DNA from: Vulcanimicrobiota bacterium
GTDB lineage: Bacteria > Vulcanimicrobiota > Xenobia > Xenobiales > JADMJV01
DNA length: 64,000 nucleotides
Assembly: GCA_019637395.1 (NCBI GenBank)
Contig: JAHBVR010000013.1
Coordinates: forward strand, 1-64,000
Direction: 5' to 3'
This document shows, one piece after another, positions 32,202-39,139 of the stretch. Made by a program: the position numbers and the translations under genes. Under the pieces are notes generated by a model. That model ran no database searches. It saw only the letters and a program-made list of their open reading frames with translations, and was not told where the DNA came from. Positions within the stretch are counted from its first letter, which is position 1. Every line of letters starts with the position of its first letter.

Positions 32202-32229
32202 GCCAGCTGAGAAATCAGGTGGCTTTTTT
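32202..32229. terminator. Bidirectional intrinsic terminator
   Basis: GCCAGCTGA (32202-32210), GAAA loop, TCAGGTGGC (32215-32223) with one G-G mismatch, then TTTTTT (32224-32229). An AAAAA run before the left arm gives a U-tract on the other strand too, so it can end both the non-coding RNA and the convergent YaiI-like gene, whose stop lies inside the hairpin. Confidence 0.85.
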
Positions 32230-32676
32230 CGTTTCCCGATGTAAAAACGCGTTGAGGGCATTGGCGAAGCGCTGGGCATCTCTCTTCGTGTAAGGAGGCG
32301 GACCGCCGCCGGTAATCAGGTCGGCACCGCGCAAGTCCGCCATGAGATCACGCAGAGCCAGACGCTCGCGCACGTTCTGCTCGGTGTAAAGAGAGCCACG
32401 CGGGTCAAGGGCCTCGGCTCCTTTGCTGACGACCCGATTGGCCAGCGGGATGTCGGCGGTCACGACCAGATCCCCGGGTTGGGCTCGTTCGACAATCCAG
32501 TGATCGGCGACGTCCACCCCGGCTTCCACCAGCACCGCCGAAAGGTAAGGACTTTCGGGCACGCGCAGCGCTTTGTTGGCCACCAGCACCAGCGGCACGC
32601 CGACACGTTGCGCGGCGCGGAAGAGCAGGTCGCGGGCGCTGCCAGGGAGAGCGTCGCCGTCGGCCCAGATGGTCAC
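32215..32676 (-). CDS. YaiI/YqxD family protein (DUF188)
   Basis: About 153 aa, the usual family length. Conserved features: WADGDALP (family has DaDacPv), VADHWIVERAQPGDLVVTADIPLA (the DxVxxAxxGDlVvTaDIpLA block, about 50-75), a PRGxLYT segment and GGPPPYTKRDAQRFANAL near the C-terminus. The fold is PIN/NYN-nuclease-like and the role is unsettled. GTG at 32676 is chosen (GAAGG 7 nt upstream; family N-terminus starts here); the longer frame back to 32799 adds a Pro/Gly-rich stretch that is probably untranslated. Confidence 0.88.
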   Translation of the reverse strand: MTIWADGDALPGSARDLLFRAAQRVGVPLVLVANKALRVPESPYLSAVLVEAGVDVADHWIVERAQPGDLVVTADIPLANRVVSKGAEALDPRGSLYTEQNVRERLALRDLMADLRGADLITGGGPPPYTKRDAQRFANALNAFLHRETKKAT

Positions 32677-32802
32677 TCCAACACCTTCACCGCCGCGCCG
32701 CCATATCCCCGGTAGCGGCGTTGGGGGCGGGGGGGCCCTGCCGGGTGGAAAGCCGGAAGCGAGGCTCTTTGCCGTCGCAAATTTGTAACAAATCTCCATC
32801 CG

Positions 32803-32835
32803 AGTACCTGGCTTTGCTGTGAAAAAGCCAGGTAC
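32803..32835. other. Perfect 12-bp inverted repeat between divergent genes
   Basis: GTACCTGGCTTT (32803-32814) and AAAGCCAGGTAC (32824-32835) with a 9-nt loop, between the YaiI-like gene and the pilus/signalling operon. It may be a stem in the leader of the minus-strand gene or a binding site; the minus strand continues with TTTTTC inside the loop side, so it is not a clean terminator. Confidence 0.5.
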
Positions 32836-32923
32836 CGCGCGGATGTTCCTCCCCAGGGGGCACCATTCAACATGTTACAAAAGTACTGTACCCTCTTACC
32901 CTGTGGACTAGTACGATAATATT

Positions 32924-34087
32924 ATGGACGGGTCTACGGCGCGCATTTTGGTGGTCGATGACGCTCCGGAAGTACGTTTGCTGGTGCGCGGCGTGCTCGA
33001 GAGTGAATGCTTCACCGTCGATACGGTGGAGACCGCGGCCGCCGCCCTGCTCAGCCTGAAACGAACCCCACCCGATTTGATGCTGCTGGATCTGGATCTG
33101 CCTGACCAGCAAGGCTCGGACTTGTGTCGCGAGCTTCGGCGTGAAGGGGTGGATTTGCCCATCGTAATGCTCACCAGCCACAATCAGGGCCACGAGCGGG
33201 CCGCCGGCCTGGACTGCGGCGCCGACGACTATGTAGGCAAGCCCTTTTTACCCGAGGAGTTGCTGGCTCGCGTGCGCGCCCAACTGCGCCGGGAAGAGCG
33301 CTTTGAATTGAGAGCGGAGCAAATCCTGCGCGAGCGCTGGGACCGCATTCACAGCGGCCTCAAGCTGGTGCAGCGCAGCCAGCAGCCCTTCTTCAGCGCC
33401 AAACCTTTCGAGCATATGGACAGCGCCGTGCGGCATTTCCCGGTGGGACGGATTGGAGGTGATTTTTACTTACTCGAGTCGATCGATGACGACCGCTATG
33501 CGGTGGCCATCGGCGACGTCATGGGCAAAGGAGTGGCGGCTTCGCTGATCATGAGCTGGACGCTGTCGCTGACCCATGAACTGATGCACAAGGGCCTCGC
33601 CCCCGGACCCCTGATGAGCGAACTCAACCGCAGCCTGGGGCAAGATCTCAACGCCATGAACGTTTTCGTGGCCATGTTTTTGGGCTCCTACGATCGGCGT
33701 AGCGGCCACTTCGAATTTTGCTCGGCCGGTATCGAGCCGCCCATCTGGTTCCGGCACAACAACAAGCATGAACGCATCGAGACGGAAGGCATTCCGGTCG
33801 GCGTCGTGCCCGGCTTTCCCTACCAACAAAAAACCGTGCGGCCGCATCCCGGGGATCAGCTCTTTCTGTTCACCGACGGGCTCAACGACTCGGTTTCCGT
33901 GGACGATCAGGACGCCCTGATGCACGCGCTCTACCGGGTCTTGCTCAAGACCCGCGGCCAGGCGGTCAACGATCGGGCCGAAGCCCTCATGAGCCGGCTG
34001 CGCCAAAAGACCAACGGCAAACTTACGCTACGAGATGACCTGACCTTTTTGCTTCTGGAATTTCCGGGAGGGCAGGATGCAAACTGA
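32924..34087 (+). CDS. Receiver-SpoIIE phosphatase
   Basis: A 387-aa protein. Receiver (1-120: VVDDAPE, phospho-Asp in LMLLDLDLPDQQG, Thr/Ser in VMLTSH, Lys in YVGKPFLPEE), a short helical linker, then a PP2C-type SpoIIE domain (about 150-385) with metal-binding GGDFY, GDVMGKG, FLFTDGLND and RDDLTFLLL. Such proteins dephosphorylate anti-sigma-factor antagonists in partner switching, or control other outputs; no antagonist gene is adjacent. First gene of a ten-gene overlapping operon; AT-rich DNA (TACGATAATATT) precedes the ATG. Phosphate probably comes from the kinase encoded next, overlapping by 11 bp. Confidence 0.93.
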   Translation: MDGSTARILVVDDAPEVRLLVRGVLESECFTVDTVETAAAALLSLKRTPPDLMLLDLDLPDQQGSDLCRELRREGVDLPIVMLTSHNQGHERAAGLDCGADDYVGKPFLPEELLARVRAQLRREERFELRAEQILRERWDRIHSGLKLVQRSQQPFFSAKPFEHMDSAVRHFPVGRIGGDFYLLESIDDDRYAVAIGDVMGKGVAASLIMSWTLSLTHELMHKGLAPGPLMSELNRSLGQDLNAMNVFVAMFLGSYDRRSGHFEFCSAGIEPPIWFRHNNKHERIETEGIPVGVVPGFPYQQKTVRPHPGDQLFLFTDGLNDSVSVDDQDALMHALYRVLLKTRGQAVNDRAEALMSRLRQKTNGKLTLRDDLTFLLLEFPGGQDAN

Positions 34088-34745
34088 AGAGCAACTGCGC
34101 CACTTTGTCCACTACGCATCGCACGACTTACAGGAGCCGTTACGGGCGGTTTCCGGTTACTCCAAGCTGCTTTCCAGCCACCTGGGCGACCGGGCCGACG
34201 CCACCACCCAGCGTCTGATCGAGCAAATCGTCAGCGGGGCCACGCGCATGTCCTCGCTACTCAAGGACCTGCTCGACTTCTCCACACTGGGAGAAATCGG
34301 CTGGCAGATTCAGAGGGTTAACAGCGCCGAGCAGTTGACTCGGGCCCGTTCCGACCTGGCCCAGGAATTGCGCGACTCTCAGGCGATCATTGAACGCGAT
34401 GAATTGCCCTGGATTGACGCCGACCCGCTGGCGGTGCGCCTGCTCTTCCGGGCACTGCTCTCCAATGCCATCAAATTTCGCCGCGGCAGCCACCCCCACA
34501 TCCGGGTCGGTTCGCACCAGAATACCTTCTGGGTGTGTGACGACGGCATCGGCATTGCCCCCGCCTATCACCAGCAGGTATTTGAGCCCTTTCGCCGATT
34601 GCACACGCTGGATGAGCATCCCGGACACGGTCTGGGCCTGGCCCTGGCTCAGCGCATCGTAGAGCGTCACGGCGGGCGCATCTGGATCGAATCCAACCCG
34701 ACCTTCGGAATCACCGTATTTTTCCAACTGGAAGGTGAACGATGA
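34077..34745 (+). CDS. Histidine kinase without sensor domain
   Basis: A 222-aa protein, only a kinase core. HisKA with HYASHDLQEPLRAVSGYSKLL (phospho-His about 16), HATPase_c with LLSNAIKFRRG (N box, about 128), CDDGIGI and GHGLGLALAQRIV. The ASHDLQEPLR form of the H box is shared with phytochrome-like and cyanobacterial kinases. Without its own sensor, input may come from the receiver-SpoIIE protein it overlaps or from the pilus proteins encoded after it. Confidence 0.92.
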   Translation: MQTEEQLRHFVHYASHDLQEPLRAVSGYSKLLSSHLGDRADATTQRLIEQIVSGATRMSSLLKDLLDFSTLGEIGWQIQRVNSAEQLTRARSDLAQELRDSQAIIERDELPWIDADPLAVRLLFRALLSNAIKFRRGSHPHIRVGSHQNTFWVCDDGIGIAPAYHQQVFEPFRRLHTLDEHPGHGLGLALAQRIVERHGGRIWIESNPTFGITVFFQLEGER

Positions 34746-35068
34746 GCTCCATGGTGGAAGTTCTGGTGGCGCTCTCCCTCTTCGTGTTGGCCTTCGGGAC
34801 CGTGGTCAGCCCCTTGCAAATGAGCCACCGTAACGCCCTGGAATGCTCCGAAAGAATGCAGGCGTTGGCCCTGGCCAACGACTTGATCGAACAACAACGC
34901 GGCCTTCCCTTTGACAAAATCGTAAACACCGCCGGCACACGGGACATTTACAGCTATACCCTGACAGTGAAAAAACAGCCGAACTTGAGGGTGCTGCAAC
35001 TCCAACTGCGTTGGGGCGACCACAAAGCGCTGGATTACGGCACCATGATTTCCGGAGAAGAGCCATGA
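34742..35068 (+). CDS. PilV-like pseudopilin without leader
   Basis: A 108-aa protein. SSMVEVLVALSLFVLAFGTVV at the N-terminus is the hydrophobic helix of a type IV/type II pseudopilin, with the +5 Glu in MVEV. However, translation from the ATG at 34742 (ATGA overlap with the kinase stop) leaves only one residue before the predicted cleavage point, and the in-frame codon two before the ATG is a stop (TGA, 34736-34738). The usual K/R...G leader is absent, so PilD processing seems impossible unless start or frame differ. The C-terminal part is a short beta domain. Confidence 0.75.
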   Translation: MSSMVEVLVALSLFVLAFGTVVSPLQMSHRNALECSERMQALALANDLIEQQRGLPFDKIVNTAGTRDIYSYTLTVKKQPNLRVLQLQLRWGDHKALDYGTMISGEEP

Positions 35069-35565
35069 AGCAGCGGGGCCTGACGCTGGTCGAGATGCTG
35101 CTGGCGATGGCCCTTTCCTTTGTGTTGCTGACCGCGATGGTGGGCACCCTGCGGGCCGGCCAGGGCTACTTCCTGGCCGCGCTGGACGCCGTCGCCCTGA
35201 GTGACTGTCAGTATCGAGTTCCCCGCGAGATCGTGCAGAAATTGACGGCCAGCACGGCCGAGCAGGTCACCGCCGGTAACGGGACTTTCGCTTTCGCCAC
35301 CGCCTACGATCAAGGCCACGAGTTTCGCCTGGATGCACAAGGCCGTCCCGAATGGCAGGGCCTCACCAGCTACCGTCTCGAGGGCGGCCGCTTGCTTCAG
35401 AAAGAGCCCTGGGAGCAAGCCCCCCGCTCGATTCTGCGCCACCTTTCGGGAGTTTCTCTGCGCCCCAAGAACGGAGCCTACCTGTTGACTGTGAACGTGG
35501 ACTACCAGGGCTATACGCGAACTTTCCGAGGGGAGGTGACGATGTGGGCCAACCCCGTAAACTAA
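35065..35565 (+). CDS. Prepilin-like protein (PilW/GspJ type)
   Basis: A 166-aa protein with a perfect class III leader: MKQRG followed by LTLVEMLLAMALSFVLLTAM, cleavage after G5 and Glu at +5. The rest is a soluble beta-type domain ending in a PilW/GspJ-like pattern (ILRHLSGVSLRPKNGAYLLTV). ATG at 35065 overlaps the previous stop (ATGA). An upstream in-frame start at 35011 would bury the leader and is rejected. Confidence 0.88.
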   Translation: MKQRGLTLVEMLLAMALSFVLLTAMVGTLRAGQGYFLAALDAVALSDCQYRVPREIVQKLTASTAEQVTAGNGTFAFATAYDQGHEFRLDAQGRPEWQGLTSYRLEGGRLLQKEPWEQAPRSILRHLSGVSLRPKNGAYLLTVNVDYQGYTRTFRGEVTMWANPVN

Positions 35566-36422
35566 AGGGCTACGCGCTGATGATGGCCATCGGCCTGATC
35601 GCCACTCTATTTTTGCTGGGACTGGCGCTGGTGCACTTTATGACGGCTCAGCGCTCGCTGCTACGCAAGGCGGAGGATACCTCACTGGCTCGCGAAGCCA
35701 GTCGAGCGGGTGTCGACTTCGCGCTGGCTCAGTTGCGCGCCGACCCGGCCTGGCGCCAGGGTTTCGCCGGATTGAGTGCGATGCCGGGCACGGCCGCCAA
35801 CCTGACGGTTCAGGAGCAGGGCGATCAACTCAAGTTGCTCTGCCAGGCCAGGGCCAATGACACCAGCGCCGCCTACGCCGCCCTGGTGCGTCCGGCCCGC
35901 GTGCTTTTGCACAATGACTTCACACACGAGGCCTCCCAATGGTCCCAGCCGGGTTCCCTGCCGGTCGTGCTGCTCGGATACTACCTGCTGAATCTCAGCT
36001 TACAGGGTGAAGCCAGCGCCGGTGACCCGCTCTGGACGGACTACGAGGCCGAATTCGAAATACTGCTGCCGCAGGCGACCGGCATCGGCCTGGTGGTGCG
36101 GGAGAGTCCGGCCGGTGACTACCTGGTCGACTACAGCTTGCTGCGAGGGAGCGTGCAGTTGATCAAGGAACGGAACGGCAGCCGCCAGGTAGTGGCCGAA
36201 GTCGCCCGCCGCGATCTGCAGCTTCCCCACAATTTCAAAATTCGCGCCGAACAGGCCGATCTAACAGTCAGCCTGGACGGCCAGAAGCTCCTTACCTACC
36301 GCGATCCGGAGCCCTTGAAAAATGGGCGCATCGCCATTCGGCCGCTCCTCAACCTGGTCACTTTGGTGGATGAAGTGACCGTGCGCCAGATTTTTCGGGT
36401 GACCGCGCAATGGCGCCCCTAG
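35544..36422 (+). CDS. PilX/GspK-like pilin-associated protein
   Basis: About 292 aa. GTG at 35544 has GGGAGG 7 nt upstream and gives the leader MGQPRKLKG followed by YALMMAIGLIATLFLLGLAL, a class III signal with Gly at -1; the PilX family often lacks the canonical +5 Glu. The remainder is a long soluble part with a beta-sandwich like lectin/glucanase folds (about 130-285, FEILLPQATGIGLVVRESP), unusual for PilX, possibly a binding domain carried at the tip. It overlaps both neighbours. Confidence 0.75.
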   Translation: MGQPRKLKGYALMMAIGLIATLFLLGLALVHFMTAQRSLLRKAEDTSLAREASRAGVDFALAQLRADPAWRQGFAGLSAMPGTAANLTVQEQGDQLKLLCQARANDTSAAYAALVRPARVLLHNDFTHEASQWSQPGSLPVVLLGYYLLNLSLQGEASAGDPLWTDYEAEFEILLPQATGIGLVVRESPAGDYLVDYSLLRGSVQLIKERNGSRQVVAEVARRDLQLPHNFKIRAEQADLTVSLDGQKLLTYRDPEPLKNGRIAIRPLLNLVTLVDEVTVRQIFRVTAQWRP

Positions 36423-37915
36423 CCGAACTCGCCCAGGAGCACGAGCTACCCTTTGTGCATCTGGACCGTTACCGGGCCGAGCCGGAAGCGGTCGCTCTGG
36501 TGCCTTACGAGCTGGCCAAGAAAATGCGCGTGCTGCCGTTATTTTGTGATGAAGGCCGGTTAGCCCTGGCGGTGGTCCAAGCGGCTGACTTGAGCACCCA
36601 GGACTATATTTCGCGCCTGACCGGGATGGATGTGCTGCCGGTGCTGGTGGACGAGGAGGCTCTGGCTCAAGCCTTGATCCAGTATTATGTGGCCGAGGGC
36701 CAGTCGGGACTGGCCTGGGGCAAGCGGGCCTCGCAAGCTATGGACCGGGAAGCCCCCGAGGCCAAACGGGCTCTGACCAGCGGTCGCGAAGCTCCGGTAG
36801 CCCGGCTCTTCGAGCACCTGATCGCCCAGGCCATACAACTGCGAGCCAGCGATATGCATCTAGAGATTTGCGACAGCCAGCCGCGCCTGCGCTACCGGAT
36901 CGACGGGGTATTGAATGACTTCCCGGCGCCGCCGGGCGGGGTTTACCCGGCCCTGATTTCGCGCATCAAGATTCTGGCTCACCTGGACATCTCCGAGAAG
37001 CGCCGGCCGCAGGATGGGCGCATCACGCTGAACCATCGCGAACTGCGCGTGTCCATTATCCCCTATCTGGACGGCGAGGGCGCGGTCATTCGCATCTTGG
37101 GAACCGGGGCCGGTGTGCTCAGCCTGGAGCAGGTGGGCTTTGCCGAGGATATGCTGGTGCGCTACCGCCGGGTAGTGCGCCGTTCGCACGGGCTGCTGCT
37201 GGTAACCGGACCCACCGGCGCGGGCAAGACCACCACGCTCTATGCCAGTCTGGCCGAAATTTCCTCGCCCAAACGGAAACTGGTGACGCTGGAAGATCCG
37301 GTGGAATATCGCTTGCCGGGGGTGTGTCAAATTCCCATCCGGCCCGAAGTGGACTTCACCTTTGCCGACGGGCTGCGCTCGGTATTACGTCACGATCCGG
37401 ATGTTTTAATGATTGGCGAGATTCGCGACAAAGAGTCGGCCGAAATCGCCATCCGCGCCTCGCTGACAGGACACCTGATTTTCGCTACTTTGCATACCAA
37501 CACGGCCGCCCAGGCGGTCACTCGACTGATCGACATCGGCGTCACCCCTTACCACGTGATGACTTCACTGGTGTGGGTGCTGGCCCAGCGCCTGCTGCGG
37601 CGTCTGTGCCCCGCTTGTAAGCAGCCCGCCCAGACGCGCTCCCGGCTGCTGGAGGTGAATACCGACAAATCCTACGAACCCAACGGCTGCGATCAATGCG
37701 GCCAGCTGGGCTATCACGGGCGCCTGCCGGTCTACGAATACCTCGAGATCAGCGACGCCATGCGCAGCCTGCCGGCCGACGGCAACCTGGCCCAGGCCAT
37801 TGATCGAACGGCACGTGAAGAAGGTTTTATCAGCGCCAGGGAGCGCGGTCTGCAACTTTTCCAAGCGGGATTGACTTCTCTAGAGGAGATCGAAAGTCTC
37901 CTTCTAGATATCTAA
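36410..37915 (+). CDS. pilB: Type IV pilus/type II secretion assembly ATPase (PilB/GspE)
   Basis: A 501-aa protein. N-terminal MshEN-type domain (1-100), then a GspE ATPase: Walker A GPTGAGKTTT (about 267), Asp box, Walker B LMIGEIRDKESAEIA (about 330), His box GHLIFATLHTNTA, and a zinc-binding pair CPACK...CDQCG near 405-430. The N-terminal domain in this family can bind c-di-GMP (family knowledge), notable with a GGDEF protein encoded 9 kb downstream. The gene starts inside the previous one and is followed by pilC after 9 bp. Confidence 0.95.
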   Translation: MAPLAELAQEHELPFVHLDRYRAEPEAVALVPYELAKKMRVLPLFCDEGRLALAVVQAADLSTQDYISRLTGMDVLPVLVDEEALAQALIQYYVAEGQSGLAWGKRASQAMDREAPEAKRALTSGREAPVARLFEHLIAQAIQLRASDMHLEICDSQPRLRYRIDGVLNDFPAPPGGVYPALISRIKILAHLDISEKRRPQDGRITLNHRELRVSIIPYLDGEGAVIRILGTGAGVLSLEQVGFAEDMLVRYRRVVRRSHGLLLVTGPTGAGKTTTLYASLAEISSPKRKLVTLEDPVEYRLPGVCQIPIRPEVDFTFADGLRSVLRHDPDVLMIGEIRDKESAEIAIRASLTGHLIFATLHTNTAAQAVTRLIDIGVTPYHVMTSLVWVLAQRLLRRLCPACKQPAQTRSRLLEVNTDKSYEPNGCDQCGQLGYHGRLPVYEYLEISDAMRSLPADGNLAQAIDRTAREEGFISARERGLQLFQAGLTSLEEIESLLLDI

Positions 37916-37924
37916 GGAGGTCCA

Positions 37925-39139
37925 GTGACACAGTATTTCTACGGGGTCCGCGACCGCCAGGGTGCGCGCCAGTCGGGTGTCATCAACGCCACCTCCGCCG
38001 GCGAAGCGATGGCCCGACTGCGCGAGCGCTTTCCCCTGGTGCTGCGCCTCGATGAAGTCGGGGGACGGCGCCACTTGCTTTCCCGAATCTGGTCCCGCCA
38101 GCGCGTTTCCAATGATGACTTACTGGCTTTCACCCATCAGCTCGCCTCTATGCTGGCGGCGGGACTATCCTTCGGGGCGGCCATGGAGATTTTGCTGCTG
38201 GACCGTGTTCACGGCAGCGCCATGCGCAGAGTGATCGTCGACCTGGCCGCCCAGGTGAGCGAAGGGCGCTCGTTCTCCCAGGCACTGCGCAATCACCCGG
38301 CCATCTTCTCGGAGATGTACGTCAGCCTGGTGGAGGCCGGCGAAAGTTCGGCCAATCTACCCGAAACGCTGGAGCGGCTGGCGAGCTACCTGGAGAAAAA
38401 CATGCGCTTCAAAATGGAGCTGCTCTCCGCCCTGATCTATCCGGCCGTGGTCCTGATCTTTGGAATTCTGGTGGCAGCCGGTATTCTGGCTTATGGCGCT
38501 CCGGTGCTGGAGCAGATGTATGCTGCGGCGGGATTGCGGTTGCCGGTCATCAGCCAGTTCTTTGTATCCCTGGGCATTCTTCTCAAACAGACCAGCCCGG
38601 CCGCCCTGCTCGGCGTGTTCTTCGCCTACCTGGTGTTGCGCCGCTGGATTCCCAACGGCAGCAGCGGCAGGTTGGCGCGCCGCATCTTGAGCCGGGTGGG
38701 TCCGGTCAAGAACTTGCTGCTCGAGGCGGGAGTGGCGCGTTCCTGTCAAACTCTGGCCACCCTCTACGGGGGCGGGGTGCCCGTGCTCAAGGCCCTGGAA
38801 TTGAGCGCACAGGCCAGCGATCATCCGGACCTGCGCGCCACCTTTCTGCGCGTGCGCAAGGAAGTGGCGGCCGGCAGCAACCTTTCCGCTCCGCTGCTGG
38901 CCTCGCAAATCTTTCCGGCCATGGCTTCCGGGATGATCACGGCCGGCGAAGCGGCCGGCTCGTTGCCGAGCATGCTGGAGCACCTCTCGAAATATTACGA
39001 GACCCGCCTGGACTTTGCCTTTCGCTCCTTCTCCCGGCTGGTGGAGCCCTGCCTGATTTTGACGGTCGGTTTCCTGATCGGAACCATCGTGCTGGCGCTG
39101 GGCCTACCGTTCATGAATTTGGTGGCGGTGCTGCGCTGA
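37925..39139 (+). CDS. pilC: Inner-membrane platform protein (PilC/GspF)
   Basis: A 404-aa protein with two GspF repeats: AFTHQLASMLAAGLSFGAAMEIL with EGRSFSQALRNHPAIFSEMYVSLVEAGE (about 65-140) and GVARSCQTLATLYGGGVPVLKALE with SNLSAPLLASQIFPAMASGMITAGE (about 270-345). Three membrane helices are at about 165-190, 215-235 and 370-398. The GTG start at 37925 follows AAGGAGG by 6 nt. Platform on which PilB acts to add pilin subunits. Confidence 0.95.
   Translation: MTQYFYGVRDRQGARQSGVINATSAGEAMARLRERFPLVLRLDEVGGRRHLLSRIWSRQRVSNDDLLAFTHQLASMLAAGLSFGAAMEILLLDRVHGSAMRRVIVDLAAQVSEGRSFSQALRNHPAIFSEMYVSLVEAGESSANLPETLERLASYLEKNMRFKMELLSALIYPAVVLIFGILVAAGILAYGAPVLEQMYAAAGLRLPVISQFFVSLGILLKQTSPAALLGVFFAYLVLRRWIPNGSSGRLARRILSRVGPVKNLLLEAGVARSCQTLATLYGGGVPVLKALELSAQASDHPDLRATFLRVRKEVAAGSNLSAPLLASQIFPAMASGMITAGEAAGSLPSMLEHLSKYYETRLDFAFRSFSRLVEPCLILTVGFLIGTIVLALGLPFMNLVAVLR

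Larger units (their letters stand above)
31207..32229 (+). ncRNA. Large structured non-coding RNA, unrecognised class (about 1.02 kb)
   Basis: About 1 kb with its own promoter and terminator and no believable protein gene. The plus strand is full of local hairpins: CCTCG/CGAGG with GAGC/GCTC (31209-31237), CTGAT/ATCAG (31263-31282), CGTGC/GCACG (31289-31305), GCGAG/CTCGC (31593-31610), CCTGGT/ACCAGG (31703-31726), CCTGGCC/GGCCAGG (31958-31982), CTGATTC/GAATCAG (31988-32010), CTTTGAC/GTCAAAG (32042-32076), CCTCAGG/CCTGAGG (32092-32149) and GTCCGGTA/TACCGGAC (32166-32194). Several hairpins recur as diverged copies in the same order with compensatory changes. It does not match RNase P, tmRNA, SRP RNA or 6S RNA as I know them. 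Size and repeat build recall large ornate bacterial RNAs (OLE, GOLLD, ROOL), but I see no specific match. The ends are predicted, not measured. Confidence 0.72.
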
